From NCBI RefSeq assembly GCF_014200675.1, contig NZ_JACHCI010000018.1, positions 1 through 64,000 on the forward strand: a stretch of DNA of 64,000 nucleotides, written 5' to 3'. The notes beneath the pieces are model-generated. The model did no database searches, had not been told where the DNA came from, and worked only from the letters and a program-made list of their open reading frames with translations. Positions 63,633 through 64,000 of the stretch are shown in pieces (position 1 is the stretch's first letter; every line of letters starts with the position of its first letter). A program made the translations under genes and the position numbers. This stretch comes from Janthinobacterium saanense (lineage in GTDB: Bacteria > Pseudomonadota > Gammaproteobacteria > Burkholderiales > Burkholderiaceae_D).

Positions 63633-64000
63633 ATGAAGAATTGTTTTTATCTGTGTAAGTCCGCACTACCCGGCCGGCCTGGCGCTGTTGCGCCATGGCG
63701 CCTGACCGTCATGGCGGGTTTGCTTGCCTCGCTGAGCCTGCCCGCGCTGGCTGCTTCCGATATCGTCATCAGCCAGGTGTATGGCGGTGGCGGCAATTCT
63801 GGCGCCTTGTACCGCAATGACTTCATTGAAATCTTCAACCGCAGCGCCAGCCCCGTCAACTTGACGAACTGGAGCGTGCAATACGCCTCGGCGGCGGGCT
63901 CGAACTGGGCCGTGACAGCCTTGCCCGCGATTGAGTTGCAGCCCGGCCAATATTTGCTGGTGCAGCAAGCCCAGGGGGCGGGCGGTACGCAGGATTTGCC
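63633..64000 (+). CDS. Secreted lamin-tail-domain protein, probably ExeM/NucH-type nuclease (partial)
   Basis: The frame is open from the ATG at 63633 to the window end (122 codons). A long N-terminus with signal peptide (to about residue 43, ending ALAA) is followed by a lamin-tail domain start: SDIVISQVYGGGGNSG, YRNDFIEIFNRSASPVNLT and QPGQYLLVQQA. This N-terminal LTD is typical of ExeM/NucH extracellular nucleases with an endonuclease/exonuclease/phosphatase domain farther on, which lies outside the window. The Pho box upstream fits a nuclease that gathers phosphate from external DNA. Confidence 0.75.
   Translation, partial: MKNCFYLCKSALPGRPGAVAPWRLTVMAGLLASLSLPALAASDIVISQVYGGGGNSGALYRNDFIEIFNRSASPVNLTNWSVQYASAAGSNWAVTALPAIELQPGQYLLVQQAQGAGGTQDL

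Overview
The window is a high-GC betaproteobacterial chromosome segment, most likely Oxalobacteraceae (Janthinobacterium / Duganella / Massilia type). Reasons: the exbB-exbD-lpxK-Trm112-kdsB-adk and xseA-sodB gene orders, a DUF4148 protein, and a complete exosortase-B (XrtB) type exopolysaccharide locus with PEP-CTERM proteins. No rRNA is present; one tRNA-Arg(CCT) is seen. The taxonomic call is inference from gene content.

Layout. 0-0.1 kb: tail of a probable IS4-type transposase. 0.17-0.9 kb: a short-chain dehydrogenase. 0.9-6.2 kb: a leftward efflux operon (NodT outer-membrane factor, MarR regulator, FUSC pump, DUF1656, HlyD adaptor). 6.4-11.9 kb: small membrane or secreted proteins, an aldo/keto reductase, a CYTH-CHAD protein and a Kdo hydroxylase. 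12-13.06 kb: a scar with a truncated MFS gene, a 29-bp tandem duplication, an AT-rich gene fragment and a 19-bp triple repeat. 13.1-15.2 kb: sodB and xseA. 15.2-16.5 kb: a non-coding 1.3-kb array. 16.5-20.5 kb: exbB, exbD, lpxK, Trm112-like, kdsB, adk. 20.7-30.3 kb: H+-pyrophosphatase, a Gly/His-rich secreted protein, a Fur-boxed TonB receptor, a second SDR, gamma-glutamyltransferase and a patatin. 30.4-35.4 kb: a very large propeller hybrid histidine kinase and its response regulator. 35.6-38.7 kb: a pilin-like protein, tRNA-Arg with an integrase tail beside it, and uup. 39-60.4 kb: the EPS/XrtB locus. 60.6-64 kb: PEP-CTERM proteins, a TIGR03790-family protein and the start of a secreted lamin-tail-domain protein, probably a nuclease, behind a Pho box.

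EPS locus logic. A PEP-CTERM-associated CAAX-like protease and EpsL lead into a WcaJ-type initiating sugar phosphotransferase, EpsD (PPIase lipoprotein), EpsE (export channel), EpsF (chain-length determinant) and EpsG (tyrosine-kinase-like). A secreted GH5 glycosidase follows, with its own duplicated promoter. Then come XrtB and EpsI, a Wzy-like polymerase, two GT4 glycosyltransferases, an acyltransferase, a Wzx flippase, a WecB/TagA/CpsF transferase and two sugar-nucleotide enzymes. Together they would start, build, flip, polymerise, modify and export a mannose-containing polysaccharide, while XrtB processes PEP-CTERM proteins.

The most striking feature is the array at 15.35-16.37 kb. Seven modules each pair an IHF consensus-like site with a DnaA box (TTATCCACA or a one-base variant) placed 41-42 bp start to start. 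Every box is enclosed by inverted TGCACA-type arms. There is also one orphan box. No dnaA gene lies nearby, so I read it as a candidate DnaA-titration or DnaA-inactivation locus (functionally like E. coli datA or DARS), or an ectopic origin-like element, built as a repeated cassette.
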